Positions 45,701 to 54,984 of a stretch of DNA of 64,000 bases are shown piece by piece (positions within the stretch are counted from its first letter, which is position 1; each line of letters begins with the position of its first letter). Made by a program: the position numbers and the translations under genes. The notes under the pieces were generated by a model, which saw only the letters and a list, made by a program, of their open reading frames with translations, made no database searches and was not told where the DNA came from. Origin of the DNA: Bradysia coprophila (lineage: Eukaryota; Arthropoda; Insecta; Diptera; Sciaridae); contig NW_023503670.1 in the NCBI RefSeq assembly GCF_014529535.1, positions 558,001-622,000 of the forward strand. Direction: 5' to 3'.

Positions 45701-48395
45701 AATGTAATATCCCATACAATATCACGACTCGTGAGACTTCACAACTCGTATGGGAGTTGTAAAATATTTTGTTTGATTGTTGGAATAATGAATTTAAAAA
45801 AATATTGAGAAATTCATTGAGAATGACTTATCTTATATTGCCTACAAAAAATGATAGTTACATTTAACGTTTTTCATAAAATTTCCTACACTTTTCAATC
45901 ATAGTGTGCTCATTTGATAGCAGGTATTTTTCTGCCGTAAAAATAGCTATTTTGCTAACTTGTTAGTAAATGGGATGTTTTGCGCAATAGATGTGAGATT
46001 GCCAATACGAGCCGAAGGCGAGTTTGGCAACACATCGTGTGCGCAAAACCCCCATTTACTAACATGTTAGCAACAAGATTTTATGCACAGGAGTGGGATC
46101 TTCATTTTTTATAAACGTCAATTACCGTCCTTGTGCGCAAATATATATATGAAAATCCATTGACGCACTGCTTTGATCGCACTACTGTGCATAAACATCA
46201 TTCTTTGGTATTAGTAGACGCATTAAGTTTGTTAGTCAACTATCAGATTTGTTAGTCAACTATCAAGTTGTTAGTCAACTATTAGATTTGTTAGTCAACT
46301 ATCAGATTTGTTAGTCAACTATCAGATTTGTTAGTCAACTATCAGATTTGTTAGTCAACTATCAAGTTGTTAGTCAACTATCAGATTTGTTAGTCAACTA
46401 TCAGATTTGTTAGCCAACTATCAAGTTGTTAGTCAACGATCAGATTTGTTAGTCAACTATCAGATTTGTTAGTCAACTATCAAGTTGTTAGCAGTTCACT
46501 AACAAGAGATGTTTACCGGTTAGAGGCTGGACATGTACTGACGAAATTTTTCTTACTACTCATTTCATGCACATTATCGAAAACATACTTATACGATTTA
46601 CACACACTACGCAACAAAATCAAATTTCATCAAAGTAATCTTTTTCGATTGAGGCTATAATCAACAGTGTAAAATCAGGTTTTTCTGGAATAACTTCCAG
46701 ATTCTTAATCCCACATGGCTCATCTTCGAACTTAGCCTAGAGAATTTAATTCCACATCGATTAAAAAATTTTTTGTTGAAATTGGTTAAGAATTACTCGA
46801 GTTATCCTGCCCACAAGAAAAAACGGTTACAGACATTTAACGTTTTTCATAACATTTCATAAATTTTCAATCAAAGTGTACATGTATGGTTACAGACATT
46901 TTTCGCTATTTTCTGGCGTAAGACCCTGACTTTCAGTCAAGGGAATAAATAATAATTGCAAATTGAAATCAGTGCAAAAATATCACAATTTCTTTTGCCA
47001 ACGTAGGTCTATTCGTTCGATACAAACAATCTGACAAAAAACTGCGTTGCCTGCAAGCAAATATTTTATCAGGGTCAGTACTCGCTGTAAAAGTAGTTTT
47101 TCAGTCTTTTCGTAACAGTTTGTCTTAAAGAGCGAGACATATGTTTAAATTGTTGAAGTAAAAGACTTTAGATCAAACACTGTGAAACATTTATGCTAAT
47201 AGTATATTACTTCCGAGGTTCCAAGTTGTGTATTTGATAAGTGGGGTGTTACAGCAAAGAAACTAGGTCTAATTTTAAACTTTCCCAATTAAAATTTTCC
47301 CTTCGTTCCTTTCATATCTAATGTTGCACTATCATTTATATTAGAGATAGTGGGTTTTCCACAAAACTGACGTAACTATTAGTACGAACTCCAATCGCAT
47401 ACGTTCAAAAAGAACTAACTTATTGGTGATTAATAACTTATAAAAGTTTTTCATATCTTTGCTACTCGGTTATATATCTGATGATTACTTCTAATTGGGG
47501 CCTGTAAGTGTATATCAATAAATAAATAAATAAGTGCAACTTAGGTATCATTATGCAGGTCAGTTTATATGGAAAAACCACTTCAGCGACTGTTATTGTT
47601 ATGCAGTGTGGTAATAATAATAGTTTAAAGCTCCATGTAATAAAATAGTACATTTCGTACCTAGAACTAAAAGTCTTTTTTAGCGTGTGAGAATCGAATA
47701 CGCTAAAAAAGACTTTTAGTCCGTGGTACGAATAGTATTTCTCAAATTGGACGGAGAAAAAATGCGACGAAGTCGCACTTTTCGGGTCCTAGGTATGCAA
47801 ACTTACATTACATATCGAAACATACGTTTCAAACATCAACCGGTCTATCAACGCTCAATCAAATCTGATTTCAATTAAGACTTTGCGCGTGTGTAAATTC
47901 TGCAAAGTTTTTAACTGGTGACACTATATGCAATAAAATGATGACTCATCTTCACAGATTTCTAATGTCATGTTTCCCCTTAAAAACCGATTTTCAATTA
48001 ACACTGATTGACCTTAGCTCTCCACAAGCATGAAACAACAATTTTTTTTTTACAAACAGAACATAGAAACAGGAATCGATACATGTTAAACGAATTGAAT
48101 TACCAAGCGCATAGCAGAATAACTCTCTTTCAAGTACATAACAATTCAGCCGGCTTTACATTGTTTCGATTTGTTCAATCGATACCATCGATACACATTG
48201 CTTTCAATAATTAATTCTGTTGTGACCACTTGATTTCGAATGAAATTAAATTGTTCTACTGGCAGATATAGCAAGTTTTATGATAATAATGAATCGGAAT
48301 GAATTAAAGTGTGTCTGTTCTAATGCTAGAAGAAACTTACCGATAATAACAACTTCTTTGTAAATCATGTCCTTTAATCCGTGGGTATCCTTCAT
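30726..48395 (-). CDS. OSGIN: OSGIN-like FAD/NAD(P)-binding protein (9 exons)
   Basis: Encodes 665 residues related to oxidative stress-induced growth inhibitors, predicted flavin-dependent monooxygenase-like proteins. CDS exons: 48341-48395, 33165-33344, 32981-33090, 32127-32764, 31881-32065, 31660-31817, 31375-31519, 30842-31312, 30726-30781 (1998 nt, all phases agree). The first dinucleotide-binding motif VVIIGNGPSG is at 15-24, split by the first intron. Then come GLEGR, NPVSLL, LGKGKPGGSWHRMD and NVVLANGVSDLP; a second Rossmann motif PVIIVGAGLSAAD (about 394-406); MLPEKVYPEYHSVHKMM; VLIGSRPDL; and the C-terminal family block GLYCVGPLVGDNFVRFIPGG. About 100 low-complexity residues (about 150-255, Ser/Lys/Asn-rich) interrupt the N-terminal third and have no equivalent in the human proteins I remember. 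Intron 1 is 14,996 bp and contains a second gene. Confidence 0.9.
34146..34547. mobile_element. TTAA-flanked foldback MITE (piggyBac-type)
   Basis: Element 34150-34543 (394 bp) is bounded by TTAA on both sides. Its ends are GAGGTTCCGAGCGTACGCTG and, read back from the right, GAGCTTCCAAGCGTACGCTG. The two ~180-bp arms are almost perfect complements around a short loop (tgccccaaatttgcatcaa). TTAA target sites are the hallmark of piggyBac transposons. No reading frame of its own. A half copy lies at 54401-54626. Confidence 0.85.
34586..35188. mobile_element. 603-bp foldback element with secondary hairpin
   Basis: Ends CTACATTTAGGCGGAAAAT and, read back from the right, CTACACTTTGGCGGAAAAT. The arms are complementary over about 150 bp (for example 'aaaattggtttgtg', 'tcctttctgga' and partners). 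The right arm is interrupted around 34950-35080. There a separate perfect 17-bp hairpin occurs (CCACTTGGAGAAACCTT at 35004-35020 and its complement at 35051-35067, 30-nt loop). Confidence 0.6.
37974..38141. mobile_element. 168-bp foldback MITE
   Basis: ACCACATTGAATAA at the left, its complement at the right, with complementary arms through 'aggtttcg', 'gaataacagaa' and 'tatgacgta' around a short loop near 38058. No target duplication identified. Confidence 0.6.
38865..38870 (-). terminator. Poly(A) signal behind the eEF2-like gene
   Basis: AATAAA on the minus strand 46 nt beyond the premature stop of the eEF2-like frame. Its position suggests that the shortened gene ends here as a transcript. 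Confidence 0.5.
38916..40531 (-). CDS. Truncated, GTPase-dead eEF2-like paralogue nested in OSGIN
   Basis: Proposed CDS exons: 40529-40531 (ATG), 40321-40464, 39667-40248, 39110-39607, 38916-39044, giving 451 residues with every phase zero. It aligns with roughly the first half of elongation factor 2 (full length about 840): RSNVRNISIIG, ADGVIIVVD, FGCIGQGWAFNLHSFAEIYA, EKLWGDHFYS, then FILKPIHKLYEAI, LPSPVVAQKYR-like LPHFPSPPAAQSYR, YAFGRILSGKLKKGDRV and a domain II strand. All GTP motifs are lost: the P-loop (AHVDHGKST in eEF2) is GLSDDDSET, DSPGH is ANENG, NKMD is NMNN. Domains III-V are absent. It cannot translocate ribosomes. The reading frame, splice sites (donor GTACGG of exon 2 is weak) and poly(A) signal are intact, so it may be expressed. 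The exon ending right after ATG mirrors fly eEF2 genes, so this is a DNA-level duplicate and not a retrocopy. Confidence 0.72.
42446..42503 (-). pseudogene. tRNA relic or tRNA-derived SINE piece
   Basis: On the minus strand, 'gctcatgatcgagaggtc' followed by GGTTCAATTCC (10 of 11 B-box positions) and 'cgaagaagcc' resembles the 3' half of a tRNA: CAT-like anticodon loop, T arm and acceptor strand. No proper 5' half or D arm precedes it, so it is not a working tRNA gene. Confidence 0.45.
43092..43120 (-). repeat. Small hairpin with GA-GC-GGA-GC-GA apex
   Basis: CGGCC...GGCCG encloses, on the minus strand, GA-GC-GGA-GC-GA (43102-43112). It is the same apex plan as in the MITE hairpins, with GGA instead of GAA as triloop. 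It is unclear whether it belongs to a larger element. Confidence 0.4.
43246..43367. mobile_element. Hairpin MITE with GA-stem-GAA-stem-GA apex
   Basis: Arms: tttata-ctacaagaac (43246-43260) and gttcttgtag-cataaa (43353-43367), continuing through 'aagggtgttttatgttcga' and its partner. The apex GGTTC-GA-GAC-GAA-GTC-GA-GAACC spans 43296-43318 and is perfectly paired apart from the GA/GA step and the GAA loop. Confidence 0.7.
43591..44661 (+). mobile_element. 1.07-kb repeat, copy 2 (inverted relative to copy 1)
   Basis: Matches 22351-23407 in the opposite orientation over its whole length. Left end AGCCCCGTACGAAGTACTGG, right end read back AAGCCCGTACGAAGTACC. It contains a gtctgtctgtctg microsatellite, then 'cccctataacttgagtaaat', and blocks about 'atatctccgg' and 'ctcgagtaaa'. 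No transposase frame. Confidence 0.75.
45108..45545 (+). repeat. Minisatellite, 52-bp unit, about 8 copies
   Basis: Units contain 'gaacgaacaaaacgccttct', 'cgttacattttgtaaaagg' and 'atgaattccctag'. The period is 52 bp (for example 45284 to 45336). One unit near 45212-45240 is disrupted by a partial duplication, and the outermost units are more diverged (ttcttagaagg, ttcgttgaagg). Confidence 0.85.
45954..46071. mobile_element. Hairpin MITE with GA-stem-GAA-stem-GA apex
   Basis: Arms 45954-45986 (gctaacttgttagtaaatggg...ttttgcgca) and 46040-46071 (tgcgcaaaac...catttactaacatgttagc). Inner stem TTGCCAA-t-AC / GTTTGGCAA capped by GA-GCC-GAA-GGC-GA at 46009-46021. Confidence 0.7.
46232..46487 (+). 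repeat. Minisatellite of 20- and 19-bp units, 13 copies
   Basis: Two unit types alternate: A, TTAGTCAACTATCAGATTTG (20 bp), and B, TTAGTCAACTATCAAGTTG (19 bp). The order is A B AAAA B AA B AA B. It ends in 'ttagcagttcac' and has only three or four single-base variants in total, so it is young. Confidence 0.9.
47654..47732. repeat. Long hairpin (31-bp arms)
   Basis: TTCGTACC...GGTACGAA outermost; arms 47656-47686 and 47700-47730 include 'aaaagtcttttttagcgt' and its complement, with a 13-nt loop. About 30 bp further on, TGCGAC-GAA-GTCGCA (47763-47777) is a second perfect hairpin with a GAA triloop. Confidence 0.6.
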
Positions 48396-50688
48396 AATTT
48401 GATCAACAAAAATATTCGATTAAATCTCAGCCTCTAACGTGATGTCAAACCGATAAATTATGCATTCACACAGACGAAAATCGAAAACGTTTTTGCCGAA
48501 AATAGTCACTCTCACAATTCACACATTTACAATTTTAACAAGTACGAAGGAGGAATTTACTATTTTTTTTAAAGAAAAAACTGTTATCAATTACAACGAA
48601 ATACGAATTATCACAGAAATATTAATTCACATTGGAAAATATAGTAATTCACCGCACGGAACCAGTTTGTCGACTAAATGAGCCAACTCTTCGTGTCTTT
48701 ATTTTATATTATATTCCCACCGTGTAACTTTAGCGGAGAGGCAACAACACTCGCGATGTCGGTATATAAACGCGATTCATCGTGATCGGTCAAATTTCAT
48801 TAATAATTTTTCTTCTTTAGTCATACGTCACACAGTTGAAGTATAGATGTAGGAGTTCCTTTTTTTGAAAACGAACGAACAAAAAAAAACTTTTTTTATT
48901 TCACTTTTAGTCGAAATTCGATGAATAAAAAATGATGATCGAACGAAGGATGGTTTTTGATGGAGCTGGGTTGGTTGTTAAATTGCTGTTACGATTTATT
49001 TCTGAAATTAAATTGAGATTATTTTTAGTAAGTCGTAAGTTGTTAAGTAACAGGTAGACGAAAAGAATGAATAACAAATTGTTAAGCTGAAGAATATGAA
49101 GCGTCTGGACTCTTAAATGTTTCATTATAATAAAAGTTTAATTTTGATTTGCGCTTAATTTAGATTGTACCAGACTCAGTAATAGGGTGGATCATCAATT
49201 CTTGAATCAGATTTTTTCATCTTACTGAATTTGCGATGATTTGTGACATATTTTAGTTGAAGGTATTTTGTTCAGGTGAAGTAAAAAAAGCAAAATTGTT
49301 TTCCTGAGTTCCTATTTCACCAACTCACATATATGCAAAAAAAAAATCAATTCTCAATATAAGTGGATATAGTGCCTAGATGCAATGTATCGAGAAATTC
49401 AAATTTCTATAATTCACGTATTTTGGTTAGACAGAATTGATATAATAGGAAGATCCTTTTCGGGTAGATCGGGAAAACAATTGTGAGATCGATTTACTAT
49501 TTTCAAATAATTGATGAGGTAAAAGTTGGGAATTTTGGTTCGTTTCGTCAGTCAGTCCTCTACAAAAACAATTCTATGAGACATCTTCTGGCTGTATGAA
49601 GTTAGTTTTACTGACTATTATCTCGTAAGCCTATAAATAATAAAATTCGCTTGAAAAAAACGTTATTTGGGGAACTTTAAAGTTCGATGATTCTCCAAAA
49701 TTTGATGGGTTGAGATACATTGTGGAAAATCAACTCCATTTCTATCTGAAATGGTGGATATGGTCGAGTGGGGTGTCAATGGATAGAGCTTGGGGTTAGA
49801 GTTTCCTGCTACTAGCTTTCACAGCCGTCCTTCAAAATTTTCGGTTTTTTTTAGGTTTTTCACTTTTTGCGGCGGCTGGGTGGGCTAAACATCGGCGTTT
49901 GTTGGTGAATAATATTCAGCTCATTGACCTTCATAAACGTGCACAATTTGACATTATTCACATCTCGCATGTTGGAGTAATTGATAAAAAAATTATTTTC
50001 GCGACCCGATCCCGACTGTTCGAAGTTTTGGCAACTCTTAAAGTTCACGATATCGCAAAGACTCGGTCGAACAACTGAGCGGTACTTTTAACTTATCCGT
50101 AACGAAATCAATAATGCAGAGAGATTAGTTTTAGCAAGCTACGCATTAATCTGGGTGTGGCTTTTTAATTTGGTAAAATCTAACCACCCTACTCACCCAA
50201 ACAAATAAAATCTAACTATTTCACTTTACGCCTAGAAACATACATTTTACAAGACTTCATATCAATTTGGAAAAATTCTTGAGGTTATCTTTCAAACCGA
50301 GGAAACATTTTTCGGTGTTCACCTTCATAAAATTGATTGATAACGTTCACCAGACGAGGGACCACTTTTTCTTTCGCTTTTAATTTTTAAGGTTCATTGG
50401 TCTACTACATTTTGATTTTTAGAATTATTTTTGAGAAACATTTGAAAACATTTAGAAACATTTGGAAACATGGCTCGGAAAACTCGAGAAAATGTGAGAA
50501 AATATTTTCCAAAAATAGTCTCCACTCAAAAATCTACAATCACGTTTATATGCTCCTGACATAATAAGCTTTACGTATTTAAACTTAAAAGCTCTAAGAG
50601 ATAAAATTAATTTTTGGGCTAAATCGAGGGACAGATCGTGTGTTTTGAATACAAATTTTTTTCTGAACTTAGTAAATTTGTGTTAGTA
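48396..50688. other. Upstream of OSGIN; no further gene recognised
   Basis: Should include the OSGIN promoter (minus strand), but no convincing TATA/initiator pair was found. A plus-strand TATATAAA at about 48762 points away from OSGIN. At about 49750-49830 a weak tRNA-like A box (ggtcgagtgg) precedes a T-rich tail, possibly a SINE. Confidence 0.35.
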
Positions 50689-51040
50689 ATTGGATTTTTA
50701 CTAGATTTATCGATCAATGAGGAGTAACAGGCAAACATAGCTTGAGAGAAATTTTAATGGAATTAATTTTGTCATTGAAATGAAGTTTTACCGAAGACTG
50801 TTCATATAGAACTTACAACTTTCGGTTCAGTACCCATATCTACATATCAAGTTGAATGACTTGACTGACGATTGGCACGATATGCCGAAATATTGATGCT
50901 TCAATAATATGTTCAAGAACACAACTGTTCATACTGAGCGTCATTTCAATGACAAAATAATTCCATTAAAATTTCTCTCAAGCTATGTTTGCCTGTTACA
51001 GTTACACCTCATTGATCGATAAATCTAGTAAAAATCCAAT
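50689..51040. mobile_element. Foldback element with ~95-bp arms
   Basis: Left arm 50689-50784, right arm 50945-51040. 'attggatttttactagattt', 'atcgatcaatgagg' and 'aggcaaacatagcttgagag' all have their complements on the right. The middle is about 160 bp of unique sequence. No target duplication found. Confidence 0.7.
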
Positions 51041-51906
51041 TTCTTCATTTGAATTGTTCACGATCAAGAAAAATCGAGATTACGTTAGGTACTCTCACCC
51101 ATAATTTGTGTTAGTATTTTGGCTAAGACAATCATTTAATCTATTTATTTTACCGTGAAGCAACGAAGCACTGAGTCACGAGTGGAAGCCCTGAAATCAA
51201 TGCAACCCCAGTGTTATTACTCAATAAGTGCACCAAACAGATTTATTTATAAATCTTTTGTCCCACACGATTTCCTCTACTATTGGAAGTAGGTATCGGT
51301 GTCAGTGATGTGATTGTGAAATAATATCCTTTTCAATTATTTATTTATGTGATGGAATCGTTATTATTGAATGTTATCAGCTAATATGCAACTGGTTGTA
51401 GGTGGTACGGAATGGATTCCTTTACAAATTTTGGTATCACTTTTGGCAAAAGTAAATAAATAAATTGATTGAAATTATACAAGTGTACGTGTACCCTTGG
51501 ATATGTCAAATGTGGTTTCACGGTCTCCAATGATGTTTTAAGAAAAACCTTGGACATTAACCCTGGTCATTGGACGCGTAGAATGCAATTTTGTTTTTAC
51601 TTTTTCTTTTTCTTAATTTTTAAGCGCGCATGCAAGAGTAAATAATTATCAAAGACAAAACATAAATTTCGGAAGAACAACATTTTGAAAGAAATAAAAC
51701 GAAAATCTTAGGGTTATTTAACTCGTTTCAGTGACCTGTGTCATTCAATAGATAGTATGTCGATTTTTTCATCATATAGAATCGATTTACACATTGTCTT
51801 TAAAATTCATATATATTATTACACGATGCTATACTGAACAAAACTTTGAGAACTTTGGTGTCCAGAACACAAGGGCATATTTTTTTGAATTGGAACTTTA
51901 GAGCCT

Positions 51907-52181
51907 CGGCAACTCTCCGCTATCAAAATTTTTTCTCCGCCAATAACGGATTTGTTCTACAGTTTTTCCAGCTCTTTCTATCCCCGAAAGTTTTGGTTGT
52001 CTCCCCACATAACTCGGCGGTTCGCTGATGGTAAATTTTCAGAATCTGTAAAATCGTCTATCAGCAGACGCCTGAGTTTCAATGGTAAACGAATAAAACT
52101 TGCTGGAGACGATAGAGCGTGAAAAACTATGGAACAAATCCGTTATTGGCGGAGAAAAATTTTTGATAGCGGAGATCGCCG
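51907..52181. mobile_element. Foldback element with ~75-bp arms
   Basis: 'ctccgctatcaaaa', 'tctccgccaataacggattt' and 'gctctttctatc' on the left are matched by their complements at 52100-52181. The middle is unrelated sequence with no gene. Confidence 0.65.
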
Positions 52182-52323
52182 TAGAACATGGGTTTGAAAA
52201 CGCAGACCTCCGCCAATTACAATAATTTTGTATGACCAGTTACCTCAGATTAAATTTTTAACACTTTAAGGCAATAGAGGAAGGATCAGTCCAATGCATG
52301 TAACTACGATTTTTTCTTGAAAC

Positions 52324-52730
52324 TACACGGAAAAAAAAGATTTGGAAACAATTGTTTGCTAGAAATATATTTATAGTTGTGACAAATATATTTATATTTG
52401 TCACAAAATTTCAGGTAATTTGCTTGTCACAATTATATTTAATTATTTGTGACAAATTATTTCAAAATATATTCGTTACAAATATATAAATATTTGTAGC
52501 AAATATGTAAATATTTGTTACAAATATATTTAATTATTTATGACGAATTATTAAAAAATATTTGTGGCAAATAATTAAATATATTTCGGACAAATATTTA
52601 TATATTTGTAACGAATATAGTTAATTATTTGCTACAAATGTTTATCTAATATATTCGCCACAAATATTTATATATTCGATACCAATTTTTTACATTAAAT
52701 TGGTATTGAATATTTCTTTTTTTCCGTGTA
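52324..52730. mobile_element. TA-flanked MITE with repetitive AT interior
   Basis: Ends CACGGAAAAAAAA...TTTTTTTCCGTG (52326-52728) between TA dinucleotides (52324-52325 and 52729-52730), as in Tc1/mariner-type elements. The inside is a chain of degenerate palindromic units built from 'ttgtgacaaatatatttata' and its complement. No coding capacity. Confidence 0.65.
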
Positions 52731-54400
52731 GAGTTTTCAGTCTTAAAAATTGTAACGCAACAGACCGTTATTGGCAAAATCTGCCCTTGAGCATTCTGTT
52801 TAAACTTTAAAGAATGGTCAGGTCCCTAGTATTTTCTAGGCAAATCTTTTACTTCGATACTTTCAACAGTTAATGTAACACAGACAAGAGCTGGCTATTT
52901 TTTGTCGATAAAAGACGAATAATGGGGAGCTGGTAATTATGTAATTTTGAAGATGAGAAATATTTTGCGAATATATCGGGACCATCATGGCACGTACACG
53001 TGCAGAGTCTGTTAAACCACTGAACCCACGTCCCTGAAGTATAGTAGATCAATTATAAAGTACGAACAGTGAGAATTGTTTAACTTGCAAAAATTGTTAT
53101 CTTTGATATTACCAAACACTAAATCAACCGCTCTGATTCATTGCTCAGGAAGTTCCAAAAACAATACGTACAGCTAATTTTTCACGCTGCACGCGAGCAA
53201 TATTACCAGCAACACTTTTTTTTTCAACTTAACATAAACTTGTCATTTTTTGTAAGCAAATGAAATAAGTAAACAAAATCAATCAACACAACACGGTGTA
53301 AGTTAAAGTCTCGTTTGCGAAATAAGGCACAGGTTACGGTGTACGGTTAAAAATAGAATTTACGAAAATAAATCGGCCATTCATGAATACTGTACGTATG
53401 TTGATATCATGGGATGTCTCGATGGAGGGTGAAAATTTTCAGAAATTCTTTTTTTCTATTTAAATTCTGTCGCAATTCTGACATAATGCTACTTCGTGTC
53501 GCGTGTAGTGGAAATTGCGATAAGAGTTACCATAGCCCTGAGTGCTTTGGAGTTACCTAACAGTCACGTAACCGCAGTGCATCACTGTTTTATATGAATG
53601 CTATAATAGCTGTAACGTTTTTTTTTAAGTTTAAGCCTTATTTTGTTAGACCCGACTATCATCCATTCTGAATTCAAATTAAAATCAAGTTTTCTTTTAA
53701 TTACATAATTTATGCTTGCGAAAAGAAAATCAATTTAACGTTGAAATGTGATGGCTTATTTCATTCGAACTGTTCTAAATGTTACACGTCGACGTCGTGT
53801 TTAATTAATCGTACGAAATAAAGTGCTTCGAACGTAAATTGTAAATTTTACTTAAACTAATTTATATTTGGCGACTAGTAAATCATGAAGCCAAAATATT
53901 AAAATCGCCTAAACAGTAGAAGAAAATTGTTACGAGGCTTTGAGTCGAAATTGACCAATGCTTGCGTAGTTGCAATTTTATCTTTCATTTTCACAAATTA
54001 ATCCTAAGTTCATCTTTTGTTTGAATAATAAATATGTTGCAATTGGCAGACACCTTTGTTTATGTGGAAACCATACGAATTTATCGGACCTGAAGTGAAA
54101 TTAATTTAAAAAAGAAATGCGTACGCGTAGGTATAGAGTATAAACGATGTTAATCTAAATTTTAGTTTGGACGGTACACAATTTCTACTAGTGTCAGCTT
54201 TTTATTTTTAGAATTTCAATTAAATTTTGTTTTAAAGAAACGCTTTCGCCAACGACTGTGTTGTGTATCAAAAAATTTAATTTACCATCACAAGTCCTAT
54301 TGTTTTTTCGCTTGTTTTTTTGAAAACTCATTAAGATACAAATTTTAAAAAAGCGACCATGAACAAAATATAACAGACACAATAGAGAGTGAGAGAAGAG
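52731..54400. other. Intergenic, no gene recognised
   Basis: AT-rich, only short frames without conserved features. Confidence 0.45.
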
Positions 54401-54626
54401 TTAAGAGGTTCCGAGCGTACGCTGAAATTGTAGCCTAAATTTCTGCGTTTCGAAATTTTTGATCGCTGATATCTTTTTATGAGAGACCCTTTTAAAAAAT
54501 GTACGACCACATTTTCGAGTAAAAATATGTCAGCTTTAAATAAAAATTAAAATTGTCTGTGAAAGTTTCATGTGCTTTGAGAAAACTGTACCGATGCCCC
54601 AAATTTGCATCAAAGGTACACTTTTC
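54401..54626 (+). mobile_element. Half copy of the TTAA-flanked MITE
   Basis: Starts TTAA-GAGGTTCCGAGCGTACGCTG, matches the left arm and loop of the element at 34150, and stops just past the loop (aaaggtacactttt). The whole right arm and the second TTAA are missing. Confidence 0.8.
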
Positions 54627-54948
54627 TCACCACTAAAAAAAACGTCAACTTTAGTATTCTTTAGACATTTTGAGTCCCTTTACTTTTGACATTAGTAGTC
54701 CCTTTTACTGTCTGTACACGAAGCTGTCACACACACATTTAAATATATGATTTTACATTTTAACAGTTTGTCAGTTTGTTCTATTGAAAGGGATCGATTT
54801 TCCTGTTTCTTCGAAAAATTCTCTGCAACTTCATTGAACACTAGAACTTTCCATCTTAGGAAGTGATGATAGGAGCGATTTTCCACAGCGACTCGAAACT
54901 TCTACGTGACAAATTTTCGATTTTGTAAGAATGTTGATTAGAAAAAGA

Positions 54949-54984
54949 ATAACAGATGGCGTTGCCGTCGACGCCATCTGTTAT
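54949..54984. repeat. Perfect 14-bp stem hairpin
   Basis: ATAACAGATGGCGT and its exact complement ACGCCATCTGTTAT enclose an 8-nt loop (tgccgtcg). It stands alone and shows no associated element. Confidence 0.6.

Larger units (their letters stand above)
33345..48340 (-). other. 15-kb first intron of OSGIN
   Basis: Donor GTAAG after ATTATCG and acceptor TTATCAG. It carries a nested eEF2-like gene on the same strand, at least six foldback elements, a tRNA relic, a 1.07-kb repeat and two minisatellites, all listed separately. The stretches 35189-37973, 40620-42445, 44662-45107 and 46488-47653 show no gene. Near 46723 a 20-bp piece of the 1.06-kb repeat (catcttcgaacttagcct) occurs alone. A ~60-bp segment at 45858 recurs near 46827. 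Confidence 0.8.

Noticed and set aside
46232-46487. CRISPR array
   Set aside because: Units are directly adjacent with no unique spacers, and the genome is eukaryotic; this is a minisatellite.
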